Shown here in pieces: positions 54,594-62,369 of a stretch of DNA of 64,000 nt. Source of the DNA: Brucella pseudintermedia (GTDB lineage: Bacteria > Pseudomonadota > Alphaproteobacteria > Rhizobiales > Rhizobiaceae); assembly GCF_008932435.1 (NCBI RefSeq), contig NZ_WBWE01000002.1:248001-312000 (forward strand), in the 5' to 3' direction. The translations under genes and the position numbers were made by a program. The notes under the pieces are model-generated. The model was not told the origin of the DNA. It saw only the letters and a list, made by a program, of their open reading frames with translations, and did not search any database. Numbering within the stretch: position 1 is the stretch's first letter; each line of letters starts with the position of its first letter.

Positions 54594-55607
54594 ATGCGCT
54601 TCAACCAGCTTCTATGCCCTTCTCCCAAAGGCCTTTATTGCCCGCCCGGCGATTTCTATATCGACCCGGTGCGCCCGGTGGAACGCGCGCTCATCACCCA
54701 TGGACATTCCGATCATGCCCGCTCGGGCCATACCCATGTGCTGGCAACGCGCGAAACGCTCGACATCATGGCGCTGCGCTACGGCGCAAACTTTGCAGAA
54801 GCGACGCAACCGATAAGCCTCGGCGAGAGCCTGACGATCAATGGCGTGCGGATCAGCTTTCATGGGGCGGGCCATGTGCTGGGCTCGGCCCAGATCGCGG
54901 TGGAGATGGATGGCACCCGCATCATCGCTTCAGGCGACTACAAGCGTGCGGCCGATCCGACCTGTGCGCCGTTCGAGCCTGTCGCCTGTGATGTGTTCAT
55001 CACCGAAGCGACGTTTGCGCTGCCGGTATTCCGTCACCCGGATGCATCCCACGAGATTGCAACGCTTCTTAAATCGATCCGGCAGTTCCCCGAGCGGGCG
55101 CATATGGTGGGCGCCTACTCGCTCGGCAAGGCGCAGCGCGTCATCAAGCTCATCCGCGAAGCGGGCTATGCGGAGCCGATCTACATTCACGGCGCGCTGG
55201 AAAATATCTGTGCATATTACCAGTCGCAAGGTATTGATCTCGGCGTATTGGAACCCGCCACGCTGGACCAGCGCGAGGCACAGCCGGATTTTGCAGGAAA
55301 GATCATCGTCGGCCCGCCATCGGCATTTTCCGACCGCTCGGCGCGACGGTTTCCCGATCCTGTTTCAGCCTTCGCTTCGGGCTGGATGCGCATCCGCCAG
55401 CGCACCAGGCAGCAGGGCGTGGAACTGCCGCTGATCATTTCCGACCACTGCGACTGGGACGAGCTGACAGCAACCATAACGGAAATCGCTCCCGCCGAAG
55501 TGTGGGTCACGCATGGACGGGAAGAAGCCCTTGTTCGCTGGTGCGAGTTGCAGAACATACCGGCGAAGCCGCTGCACCTCGTCGGCTATGAAGATGAGGG
55601 CGACTGA
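54594..55607 (+). CDS. Ligase-associated MBL-fold exonuclease
   Basis: 337 aa from the ATG at 54594 (MRFNQLLCPSPKGLYCPPGD); an in-frame GTG at 54576 is possible. Metallo-beta-lactamase/beta-CASP nuclease: ITHGHSDHARSGHT (about residues 34-47), FHGAGHVLGSAQI (about 86-98) and ISDHCDWDELT (about 279-289). SNM1/Artemis-like processing nuclease. Its stop overlaps the ligase ATG by one base. Confidence 0.92.
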   Translation: MRFNQLLCPSPKGLYCPPGDFYIDPVRPVERALITHGHSDHARSGHTHVLATRETLDIMALRYGANFAEATQPISLGESLTINGVRISFHGAGHVLGSAQIAVEMDGTRIIASGDYKRAADPTCAPFEPVACDVFITEATFALPVFRHPDASHEIATLLKSIRQFPERAHMVGAYSLGKAQRVIKLIREAGYAEPIYIHGALENICAYYQSQGIDLGVLEPATLDQREAQPDFAGKIIVGPPSAFSDRSARRFPDPVSAFASGWMRIRQRTRQQGVELPLIISDHCDWDELTATITEIAPAEVWVTHGREEALVRWCELQNIPAKPLHLVGYEDEGD

Positions 55608-57226
55608 TGCGTGCTTTCGCCGAACTTCTCGACCGGCTGGTTCTTACCCCGCAGCGAAACGGCAAGCTGCGATTGCTCATCGACTATTTCCGCACTTCAC
55701 CCGACCCGGATCGCGGGGTAGCGCTGGCGGCGATCACCCGCGATCTGGAACTGCAAAGCGTGAAACCGGCCATGCTGCGCGCGCTCATCGCCGAGCGGAC
55801 AGACCCGACATTGTTTGCCTATTCCTACGATTATGTCGGTGATCTTGCCGAAACGATTTCGCTGATCTGGCCCGGCCCCAGCGAAACTGCTCCGGGCGCC
55901 GATCTGCCGCTTGGCATCGTGGTGCACGAATTGCAGAATGCTTCGCGCCGCGAAGGCCCGCTTCTCGTCGCCGGATGGCTCGACGTGCTTGGCATTTCCG
56001 AACGATACGCGCTGTTGAAGCTCGTGACCGGCGGCTTGCGCGTCGGTGTTTCGGCCCGTCTGGCCAAACAGGCGCTGGCGGATTTCGGCGGCGTCGACGT
56101 CGTGGAAATAGAAGAACTGTGGCACGGCCAATCGCCGCCCTATGAGGCGCTGTTCGCCTGGCTGGAAGGCCGCGGTGAAAAGCCTGCGGCCACCGCAGCC
56201 GCTCCGTTTCGCCCTGTCATGCTGGCGACGGCCCTTGACGAAGCGGAAATTCCCGCGCTTGACGCATCCGCCTTCACGGCTGAGTGGAAATGGGATGGCA
56301 TTCGTGTTCAGGCCGTTGCGGAAAACGGCCTGCGCCGCCTCTATTCGCGCACCGGAGACGATATCTCCGGCGCATTCCCGGATATTCTGGAAGCGATGGA
56401 TTTCGAAGGCGCGATCGATGGCGAATTGTTGGTTGGTCATTACGGTGAAACCGGCATAGAGACCGCCACATTCTCCGATCTCCAGCAAAGGCTGAACCGC
56501 AAGACCGTAAGCGCAAAACAGTTGCGCGATTATCCGGCCTTCGTGCGGGCCTATGACCTGTTGCAGGAAGGGAACCAGCAGACAGGCGCCGATTTGCGCG
56601 CGCTGCCCTTTTCGGAGCGCCGCGCCCGCCTGCAAAGCTTTGTCAGCCAGCTCGATCCGCGCCGGTTCGATCTCTCGCCCGTTCTGCCCTTTTCCAACTT
56701 TGAGGAACTGGCGCAATTTCGCGCCAATCCGCCGCATCCGGTCATCGAAGGCGTCATGTTGAAGCGCCACGATAGCGCCTACCTTCCCGGCCGCCCCAAG
56801 GGACCGTGGTTCAAGTGGAAACGCGATCCTTTCACCGTCGATGCGGTGATCGTCTATGCCCAGCGCGGCCATGGCAAACGGTCGAGCTATTATTCCGATT
56901 TCACCTTCGCGGTCTGGACGGGACCGGAAGATGAACCTGTGCTCGTGCCGGTCGGCAAGGCCTATTTCGGCTTTACGGATGAAGAACTGAAATTGCTGGA
57001 CAAATTTGTGCGGGAGAATACCACCGAGCGCTTCGGGCCCGTCCGATCCGTACGCGCCGAACCCGATCACGGGCTGGTCGTGGAAGTCGCCTTTGAAGGT
57101 CTCAACCGTTCCACGCGCCACAAATCGGGGGTCGCCATGCGCTTTCCGCGTTTTTCACGGCTACGCTGGGACAAGCCGCCCCGCGAAGCGGACCGGCTTG
57201 AAACGTTGGAAAAACTGCTGGGCTGA
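55607..57226 (+). CDS. ATP-dependent DNA ligase (ligase of the Lhr-exo-pdeM set)
   Basis: 539 aa. N-terminal DNA-binding domain, then nucleotidyltransferase domain with adenylation motif KWDG (228-231 in EWKWDGIRV), EGVMLKRHDSAY and WFKWKRDPFTVDAVI (motifs IV-V), and an OB-fold end with GVAMRFPRFSRLRWDK. It is separate from the NAD-dependent LigA and from NHEJ LigD. Coupled to the exonuclease gene by a one-base overlap. Confidence 0.94.
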   Translation: MRAFAELLDRLVLTPQRNGKLRLLIDYFRTSPDPDRGVALAAITRDLELQSVKPAMLRALIAERTDPTLFAYSYDYVGDLAETISLIWPGPSETAPGADLPLGIVVHELQNASRREGPLLVAGWLDVLGISERYALLKLVTGGLRVGVSARLAKQALADFGGVDVVEIEELWHGQSPPYEALFAWLEGRGEKPAATAAAPFRPVMLATALDEAEIPALDASAFTAEWKWDGIRVQAVAENGLRRLYSRTGDDISGAFPDILEAMDFEGAIDGELLVGHYGETGIETATFSDLQQRLNRKTVSAKQLRDYPAFVRAYDLLQEGNQQTGADLRALPFSERRARLQSFVSQLDPRRFDLSPVLPFSNFEELAQFRANPPHPVIEGVMLKRHDSAYLPGRPKGPWFKWKRDPFTVDAVIVYAQRGHGKRSSYYSDFTFAVWTGPEDEPVLVPVGKAYFGFTDEELKLLDKFVRENTTERFGPVRSVRAEPDHGLVVEVAFEGLNRSTRHKSGVAMRFPRFSRLRWDKPPREADRLETLEKLLG

Positions 57227-58336
57227 TTACTCAGCCGCCGTCGACACGCGGATTTCGTAGATATTGACCGGCTTGCCGGAACCGCTCAGGTCTGAATTGA
57301 TCGTGATTGTGCCCGCACGACCTGCCTTTTGGCCGGATGGCATTTCCATATCGAAAAGGAAATCGCTCACGGAATCGCGCACGTCGTAGCGCCTGCGTCC
57401 GCAATCGCCAAGACTGCCGAAATCGCAGTTGACCGACATCTGGGTCGTCTTGCCATCGTCGGCACGCGCCACGATGTTGAAGGTCGCGGTCTTACCCGCC
57501 AATTGATCCAGAATGCCCTCGCCCACATCGAATGTGACCGAATCTTCGGCACCGGCGGACTGGATATGCGCGAAGCTGCGCGTGCCTTCCTGCCTGATTT
57601 CAGCCGTGGCGCGTCCCTTGACGGACATGCGTGTGGCTTCCGAAGGCTGGAAAATGGTGATCCATTTCGCCCCGCCCGGCTCCTCGCCTTCCTTCAATGG
57701 AGCAATATTGCCTTCGCCGTGCAGCGGGTTGTTCGCCGGTCGGCTGCTCAGATCGATAAAGCTGTTATAAAGCGAATAGCCGATGAAAGCCGCAACCGCG
57801 AGCACAAGCGCCGGAATGCCGTAGCTGTAGAAAGGTGAATGGCGCTTCTTCTTGCGGCGGTCCTTCCGGGAAACGCCGCCCTCATAGCCGAGGTCGGCAT
57901 TGCTGCGCTTCTTCTGCCGGGAGGCCGCGCGAATATCCCCGCTATCGAGCGCGGGTGACGTTTCCTCCACCCCGCCCAGCACCGGATCCTCCCTCAGCGG
58001 CGCATCGAGCGTTGGTTCGCGACGCGCGCTCGCCCCCCCGCCGTCTGTCTTGAATTCCTGTTCGATGCCGGAGATTGCGTCCTTCAGGTTCTGGCGGCGC
58101 TGTTCCTTCTGCGCATCGCTGAGCGCGGTGTTCGTCGCGAGCGCGCGCTCATGCGCACCCCAGGCGGATTCGTAGATTCGCTGGCGGGTCGCCGGATTGT
58201 GTGCATCCGCCTTGGCAAATGCATTCCTGATCGCGCGCTCAATGCTTTCCAAAGGCTGCTCTTCCCTTGTTCGTTTTTCCCGCCGTTTCGTTACGCCCTC
58301 ACAGGAGCAAGCGGTTCCCGATGCAGACGCTTTCAT
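57227..58336 (-). CDS. Membrane-anchored protein of unknown function
   Basis: 369 aa if started at the ATG at 58336; an upstream in-frame start at 58366 is also open. N-terminal helical, charged region (LESIERAIRNAFAKADAH...GAHERALA), low-complexity linker, a basic stretch (KDRRKKKRHSPF), one membrane helix (GIPALVLAVAAFIGYSLY, about residues 170-187) and a beta-rich periplasmic domain with two Cys (VNCDFGSLGDCGRRRYDV). Conserved in Brucellaceae to my knowledge, without assigned function. It abuts the ligase stop with no gap. Confidence 0.7.
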   Translation of the reverse strand: MKASASGTACSCEGVTKRREKRTREEQPLESIERAIRNAFAKADAHNPATRQRIYESAWGAHERALATNTALSDAQKEQRRQNLKDAISGIEQEFKTDGGGASARREPTLDAPLREDPVLGGVEETSPALDSGDIRAASRQKKRSNADLGYEGGVSRKDRRKKKRHSPFYSYGIPALVLAVAAFIGYSLYNSFIDLSSRPANNPLHGEGNIAPLKEGEEPGGAKWITIFQPSEATRMSVKGRATAEIRQEGTRSFAHIQSAGAEDSVTFDVGEGILDQLAGKTATFNIVARADDGKTTQMSVNCDFGSLGDCGRRRYDVRDSVSDFLFDMEMPSGQKAGRAGTITINSDLSGSGKPVNIYEIRVSTAAE

Positions 58337-58670
58337 AAGCCTCAGCGAAATTAACGTCTGAATCAAGGCATTTACCTGTTCTTCACCCGCTTTGACTAGC
58401 CGATAAGCTTAACAGAGACACCAAATATTAACCCTGAATGCGGTTTTCCCCCATCCGTATAGTTCTAGAATATCAAACTGCACCCATTGCAGGTGCTCCA
58501 AACATCCTCAACTATAACGGCGATTCTCTTTGAGCGTGGCGTCCAATAAATGAGGAGTGCCCTATCGGTCGCGTTCCAGCACGCATTGTCGAGATTGTCG
58601 AAGACCGGCTATCAACGACCGACTGGCTTGCGCTTTTGATATTGCCGTCGGGCAAGGACATGTTACAGAT
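58337..58670. other. 334-base intergenic region
   Basis: No gene recognised. It contains AT-rich stretches (AATATTAACCC near 58425; GTTCTAGAATATC near 58461) suitable as a promoter for the divergent genes. Confidence 0.5.
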
Positions 58671-58693
58671 ATTACGTTTACGGAAACGTCAAT
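58671..58693. promoter_or_regulatory. Second copy of the fad-operon palindrome
   Basis: ATTACGTTTACGGAAACGTCAAT; read on the minus strand it contains TTGACGTTTCCGTAAACGT, identical over 19 bases to 42809-42827. The arms ACGTTT/AAACGT flank the same spacer. It lies 18 bases before the nitronate monooxygenase ATG, where a repressor would block transcription. Confidence 0.7.
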
Positions 58694-58711
58694 CATGGAG
58701 GACGATTGAAA

Positions 58712-59680
58712 ATGGCCTTGCCGGATATTCTGAAAAGCAGATTGCGCATCCCGGTGGTTGGCGCTCCCCTATTCATCATTTCGCATCCGGCTCTGGTGAT
58801 GGCGCAGTGCAAGGCAGGCGTCGTCGGTTCCTTTCCTGCGCTCAATGCCCGCCCGGAAGCACAGCTCGACGAGTGGCTGGCGGAAATCACCGAGGGACTT
58901 GCTGCTCATGACAAGGCCAATCCGGATCGGCCGTCCGCGCCTTTTGCCGTCAACCAGATCGTGCACCGTTCCAACAAACGCCTTGAGCACGATCTCGGTC
59001 TCTGCGTGAAATACAAGGTGCCGATCGTCATCTCTTCGCTCGGCGCCGTGCCGGAAGTGAATGCCGCAATCCATTCCTATGGCGGCATTGTCCTTCATGA
59101 CGTCATTAACAACCGCCACGCCAATTCAGCAATCCGCAAGGGCGCGGATGGCCTCATCGCGGTGGCCGCCGGTGCGGGCGGCCATGCCGGTTCGCTATCG
59201 CCCTTCGCGCTCGTGCAGGAAATCCGCTCCTGGTTCGATGGCCCGCTGCTCCTTTCAGGCGCCATCGCCAACGGCAACTCGATTCTTGCCGCACAGGCCA
59301 TGGGCGCCGACCTCGCGTATATCGGCTCGCCCTTCATTGCCACGACCGAAGCGCGCGCGACAGATGCCTACAAGCAGATGATCGTCGACTCGAACTCCTC
59401 CGACATCGTCTATTCCAACTACTTTACCGGGATTGCAGGCAACTATCTGAAACCGTCCATCGCCAATTCGGGCATGGACCCCGACAACCTTCCGGAAGCC
59501 GACCCTTCCAAGATGGACTTCGACAAGGCGCAGCAGGAAGGCGCCAAGGCCTGGAAGGATATCTGGGGCTGCGGTCAGGGCATCGGCGCTATCCATGAAG
59601 TGACGCCTGCCGGGCAATTGATTGACCGCCTTGAGCGGGAATATAAGGAAGCTCGCCGGCGCCTTTGCGCAAGCGCGTGA
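58712..59680 (+). CDS. Nitronate monooxygenase-like FMN protein (2-nitropropane dioxygenase family)
   Basis: 322 aa. NMO/IMPDH-like TIM barrel: RIPVVGAPLFIISHPALV (about residues 11-28), GAGGHAGSLSPFALV (about 156-170; the His is the usual catalytic base), SGAIANGNSILAAQAMGADLAYIGSPF (FMN phosphate site). The ATG at 58712 is used; a TTG two codons upstream is closer to GGAGG. Family members oxidise alkyl nitronates, and some act as trans-enoyl-ACP/CoA reductases, which would fit shared control with the fad operon. Confidence 0.88.
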   Translation: MALPDILKSRLRIPVVGAPLFIISHPALVMAQCKAGVVGSFPALNARPEAQLDEWLAEITEGLAAHDKANPDRPSAPFAVNQIVHRSNKRLEHDLGLCVKYKVPIVISSLGAVPEVNAAIHSYGGIVLHDVINNRHANSAIRKGADGLIAVAAGAGGHAGSLSPFALVQEIRSWFDGPLLLSGAIANGNSILAAQAMGADLAYIGSPFIATTEARATDAYKQMIVDSNSSDIVYSNYFTGIAGNYLKPSIANSGMDPDNLPEADPSKMDFDKAQQEGAKAWKDIWGCGQGIGAIHEVTPAGQLIDRLEREYKEARRRLCASA

Positions 59681-59945
59681 TTCCCGGTTGTGGCGGTACC
59701 GCGCTGGCTTGACGGCTGGCGCGGGATATGATGTCCCGAGTTCGCAAGACGGAACCACTGCTTGCTCAGAAACCTACTTGTTTCCACGCTGCAAGACGCT
59801 GACGATGTGCATGTTGTAAAAGCTTTTGAACAAACATTGAGATTGTTTGATTTGGGCCTTGCTTTCCTCCCTGCTTTTGGTTATCAGCGCACCGTCCAGC
59901 CGAAAACGACTGGTTCCTTCGGGAAATTGGAACGCAACGTTCCGG

Positions 59946-60021
59946 GCCGCTTTAGCTCAGTTGGTAGAGCACATCATTCGTAATGATGGGGTCGCGTGTT
60001 CGAGTCACGCAAGCGGCACCA
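59946..60021 (+). tRNA. tRNA-Thr (anticodon CGU)
   Basis: A complete cloverleaf: acceptor GCCGCTT/AAGCGGC, D arm AGCTCAGTTGGTAGAGC, anticodon arm CATCA-TTCGTAA-TGATG (anticodon CGT), T arm GCGTG-TTCGAGT-CACGC and an encoded CCA (60019-60021). It reads ACG codons. The region after it changes character, so it is the likely attachment site of the island to its right. Confidence 0.97.
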
Positions 60022-60087
60022 GTTTTCTTAACAAAATCAGCCTCTTAAGATTTTGCGATTTCGTAACCAGCGCCTGTTTTGCACACT

Positions 60088-60140
60088 GGTAGCCACCTAG
60101 TAGCCACCGATCACTGAAACTTGCGGCAATGCGTGGCTAC
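60088..60140. repeat. GTAGCCAC direct and inverted repeats beside the tRNA
   Basis: GTAGCCAC occurs at 60089-60096 and 60100-60107 and inverted as GTGGCTAC at 60133-60140; the outermost copies extend to GGTAGCCAC/GTGGCTACC. Placed 70-120 bases after the tRNA-Thr end, they resemble integrase arm-type sites of an attachment region. A second hairpin (CAAAATC...GATTTTG) lies at about 60032-60055. Confidence 0.5.
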
Positions 60141-60172
60141 CCGCCCGCCGACTTGGCAGGCGGGGCATTTCT
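60140..60172 (+). terminator. GC-rich hairpin between the tRNA and the first island gene
   Basis: CCCGCC (60140-60145) pairs with GGCGGG (60159-60164), with an inner GCC/GGC pairing, followed by GCATTTCTTT on the plus strand. It may end transcription from the tRNA side and also the minus-strand gene that stops at 60173. Confidence 0.55.
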
Positions 60173-60766
60173 TTACAGCTTGATATGCACGGTATTCGCA
60201 CTGCGATGGAGCGCGTCTACAATTACCGACTTGAATTCCGGGCTTTTCACCAGATCGTCGTAAAGCTCTTCTGGATCGAGACGAACCGTTAGATGCTCGA
60301 TAGTTTTTGCCAAATCCGATCGCGGACCCGTCGCCTCAGCGATGCTTTCAGTCCAGCTTTTGCAGGCTTTGGAGAATGTTTCACCAACACGCTTGCGCGA
60401 GTCGGACGGGCCGCCATCGGTCGGCTCGACCGTCAATCGCGGCTCGCCAACATAGAAATTCATCGATATGTGACTCGCATGCTCGCCGCTGGTCTTAGCT
60501 GACATGCGCAAGACTTCGCGCCGGAGCGTGCCGATTCTCAAATCCAGGAACTGCATCAGTTCGCCGACATCCTTATTGAGAGCTTCGTAATCGACCTTGG
60601 CATTATCCATATAGACGACGCCGTATTCGTCGACCTTGAAGGGGGACGTCTCAGGGCCAACTTCGCAGACGACGTGGCCGCTTTTGGCTGTGATCGTGAT
60701 CTTGCATTCGGCACGCTTTGCGATGTCGATGAGATCCACGATGAATGTGCTCTGTTCTTTACTCAT
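60173..60766 (-). CDS. Island protein of unknown function (197 aa)
   Basis: ATG at 60766 with GAGGAA 6 bases upstream. The N-terminal half alternates beta strands (CKITITAKSGHVVCEVG), then a helical part (DVGELMQFLDLRIGTLRREVLRM) and an acidic C-terminus. No family recognised. Last gene of the minus-strand series that runs to the tRNA. Confidence 0.7.
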   Translation of the reverse strand: MSKEQSTFIVDLIDIAKRAECKITITAKSGHVVCEVGPETSPFKVDEYGVVYMDNAKVDYEALNKDVGELMQFLDLRIGTLRREVLRMSAKTSGEHASHISMNFYVGEPRLTVEPTDGGPSDSRKRVGETFSKACKSWTESIAEATGPRSDLAKTIEHLTVRLDPEELYDDLVKSPEFKSVIVDALHRSANTVHIKL

Positions 60767-60768
60767 AG

Positions 60769-60927
60769 TTATTCCTCGTTTTGGTGGCGATTGACACATG
60801 GCGTGGTGAAGGCCATATGCCGGTTGCCGGGGTGGTACCCGGAAGAAACGCCAAGGTTGGTGGCTTTTAGTCTCCTCGTGTCCTTGGCTAGTACGGAGGA
60901 CGGCGGCTTACGGGTGGTGCCGGGCAT
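60769..60927 (-). CDS. Small basic ORF (52 aa)
   Basis: ATG at 60927 with AAAAGGA 7 bases upstream; the stop is 2 bases before the next gene's ATG, which suggests coupling. The peptide is basic (MPGTTRKPPSSVLAKDTRRL...). No homology recognised. It could be a chance ORF, but start signals and spacing favour a gene. Confidence 0.4.
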   Translation of the reverse strand: MPGTTRKPPSSVLAKDTRRLKATNLGVSSGYHPGNRHMAFTTPCVNRHQNEE

Positions 60928-60948
60928 AACGCCGTCCTTTTTCTTGTT

Positions 60949-60979
60949 GCCCCTCGGCCCGAAGGCCAAGGGGCTTTTT
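60949..60979 (+). terminator. Plus-strand intrinsic terminator inside the island
   Basis: GCCCC-TC-GGCC, loop CGAA, GGCC-AA-GGGGC, then TTTTT (60975-60979). Every gene I can support here is on the minus strand, so this suggests a plus-strand transcript, perhaps a non-coding or antisense RNA. Confidence 0.65.
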
Positions 60980-61564
60980 CGACTCCTCGTGTTTCGGTCT
61001 GCCGAACGGTTGGTGGCCGCCGGGAATGGGAGCGGGCAGGAGCGCTTTGGGTTACGTCATTCCCGTGGCCGCGCTTCCCGTCTTGCCGCCATCGGGGCGG
61101 CAAGCAATGCACCACAGTTCGCGCCCAATCGCCGCGACGTCCAAACTGTGCCGGACTTCGCCGGTATCCGCTGGCACCTTGCGGCAAGCCACCAGTGAAC
61201 GTGTTAGGAGGTTCGCACGATTGCGAACCATTAATCGTAACGTGCAACCACAAATCTGATTGCCGATTGGTTGCCGCATTCCCACATGTATAGCGGGCCT
61301 GCCGCAAACGGCAGGTACCGCCGCATCGCGTTCTCAGGCAACGCGTACCCCCGGCGCGCGATGCGGTCGGGACCATCAACCTCCGCAAGACATGATTGTT
61401 TATTAGCGATACATTGCTCGCATATCGTGTTAATGTGTTCATCCGCCGTGGGACCATTAGTTTAGTGAGGACCACTCGTGGACATATCGCCGGGCAAAGG
61501 GGCGGCGGTATGAACTGCTGGCCGGAGCGCGCTGGGGATGAACGTGTTCCGGCCTTCCTAGGAT
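60980..61564. other. Structured stretch with no convincing gene
   Basis: Several perfect hairpins: GGTTCGCA/TGCGAACC (61210-61229), CCTGCCG/CGGCAGG (about 61299-61316) and CCGCATCGCG/CGCGATGCGG (61321-61366). A minus-strand ORF at 61052-61279 (75 aa, MRQPIGNQICGCTLRL..., two Cys pairs) could be a gene but lacks a Shine-Dalgarno. An AT-rich patch near 61390-61435 (TTAACA...TATCGC on the minus strand) could be a promoter for the genes to its left. Confidence 0.5.
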
Positions 61565-61640
61565 TGGAGCCCGCGGCGCGATTCGAACGCGCATCATCCA
61601 TTACGGTTAGCGCTTTAGAAGAGCGCACCGGTACGCGGGC
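61565..61640 (-). tRNA. tRNA-like gene without a D arm, anticodon UCU (Arg)
   Basis: A 76-base unit on the minus strand. Acceptor GCCCGCG/CGCGGGC is perfect, the T arm GCGCG-TTCGAAT-CGCGC is canonical, and CCA is encoded. Between acceptor and anticodon stem there are only 7 bases, so no D arm can form. The anticodon arm GCGCT-CTTCTAA-AGCGC presents TCT and can be extended by CGGT/ACCG with a 2-base bulge. A 12-base spacer (TAATGGATGATG type) precedes the T arm. It may be a degenerate tRNA-Arg, a rearranged tRNA or a functional tRNA mimic. Confidence 0.6.
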
Positions 61641-61647
61641 AATCTTG

Positions 61648-61740
61648 TTAGCGTCGACAGTAGCGCCATAATTCGCGGACAATCGTCCAGCCTGCACTGC
61701 CGACGGCCACACCAAGGAAGTAGGATGGCAGATCAATCAT
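61648..61740 (-). CDS. Very small membrane protein ORF (30 aa)
   Basis: ATG at 61740 overlaps the stop of the preceding ORF (ATGA). The peptide MIDLPSYFLGVAVGSAGWTI continues to VRELWRYCRR: one hydrophobic helix with a basic end, as in phage or toxin-like microproteins. The stop lies 7 bases before the tRNA-like gene. Confidence 0.45.
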   Translation of the reverse strand: MIDLPSYFLGVAVGSAGWTIVRELWRYCRR

Positions 61741-61850
61741 GACTTCCTTCCCTTCCCCTTCACGCGGCTTGCCAGCGCTTTCAGGTACGCAGGCTCCTTT
61801 TTCGGCGGCTTCACGTTTTCCTTCAGTGTTCGCTTCTCTGCCTTACTCAT
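61737..61850 (-). CDS. Very small basic ORF (37 aa)
   Basis: ATG at 61850 overlaps the preceding gene's stop (ATGA). The peptide is Lys/Arg-rich: MSKAEKRTLKENVKPPKKEP then AYLKALASRVKGKGRKS. A nucleic-acid-binding role is possible from charge alone. Coupling on both sides supports expression. Confidence 0.5.
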   Translation of the reverse strand: MSKAEKRTLKENVKPPKKEPAYLKALASRVKGKGRKS

Positions 61851-62053
61851 GCCGCCACCTGTTCCGGCTCTCCGTCCTCGGAGAGTTCCTTCTGCCAGGC
61901 CGCAAGGGCGCGGTTCATTCGTTCAGTGGCCGAAATCAGCTGGCGGGCAAGAAAGTCCTGCCTTACATCGTCCTTGTCGAACAGGTCGCCGATAATCAGC
62001 GAAAGAGCCGTGGCGTCGTTGATGGCTTGAACCAATCTTTCTTGCGGATTCAT
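61847..62053 (-). CDS. Small island protein (68 aa)
   Basis: ATG at 62053 overlaps the stop of the 62050-62361 gene (ATGA). Helical throughout (ERLVQAINDATALSLIIGDLFD, SATERMNRALAAWQKEL). No family recognised; phage-type small protein. Confidence 0.6.
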   Translation of the reverse strand: MNPQERLVQAINDATALSLIIGDLFDKDDVRQDFLARQLISATERMNRALAAWQKELSEDGEPEQVAA

Positions 62054-62361
62054 GATGCTTCCTTCAGTTCAGGGTATCGTTCGGGATGTTCAGCGGCGTG
62101 CATGAACAGCGTAAAATCAGCCATCATCGTGCGCCAATGCTCTTGATGAACATCGAGAATGCAGGCCGGATCTCCGATGAGGTCAGTCCAAAGCGCGATT
62201 TTGATTTCGAGGTCGGCCCGGGACTGAGCGCGGAGTTTGAGAACTGCCTGCTTCAGATGCCAGACGGCCATCCATATTTCGTCATTGACCTTATCAGGCT
62301 GATCTTTCGTCTCGCCGCTGCATGCACATGCCAAGGCGTAAAGGGCGTGAATTTTGCTCAT
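62050..62361 (-). CDS. Small island protein (103 aa)
   Basis: ATG at 62361, 8 bases after the preceding stop. Helical with several Trp and Cys (ALACACSGETKD, DEIWMAVWHLKQAVLKL, HQEHWRTMMADFTLFMH). Function unknown. Coupled to the next gene. Confidence 0.6.
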   Translation of the reverse strand: MSKIHALYALACACSGETKDQPDKVNDEIWMAVWHLKQAVLKLRAQSRADLEIKIALWTDLIGDPACILDVHQEHWRTMMADFTLFMHAAEHPERYPELKEAS

Positions 62362-62369
62362 GCTGCACC

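Noticed and set aside
61201..61260. A second tRNA-like unit around the GGTTCGCA/TGCGAACC hairpin
   Set aside because: No acceptor stem or CCA can be paired around it, and the loop is not a T loop.
60888..61736. 282-codon minus-strand ORF in the island
   Set aside because: Runs through the tRNA-like gene and several perfect hairpins, is extremely Arg/Pro/Ser-rich and overlaps three better supported small genes.
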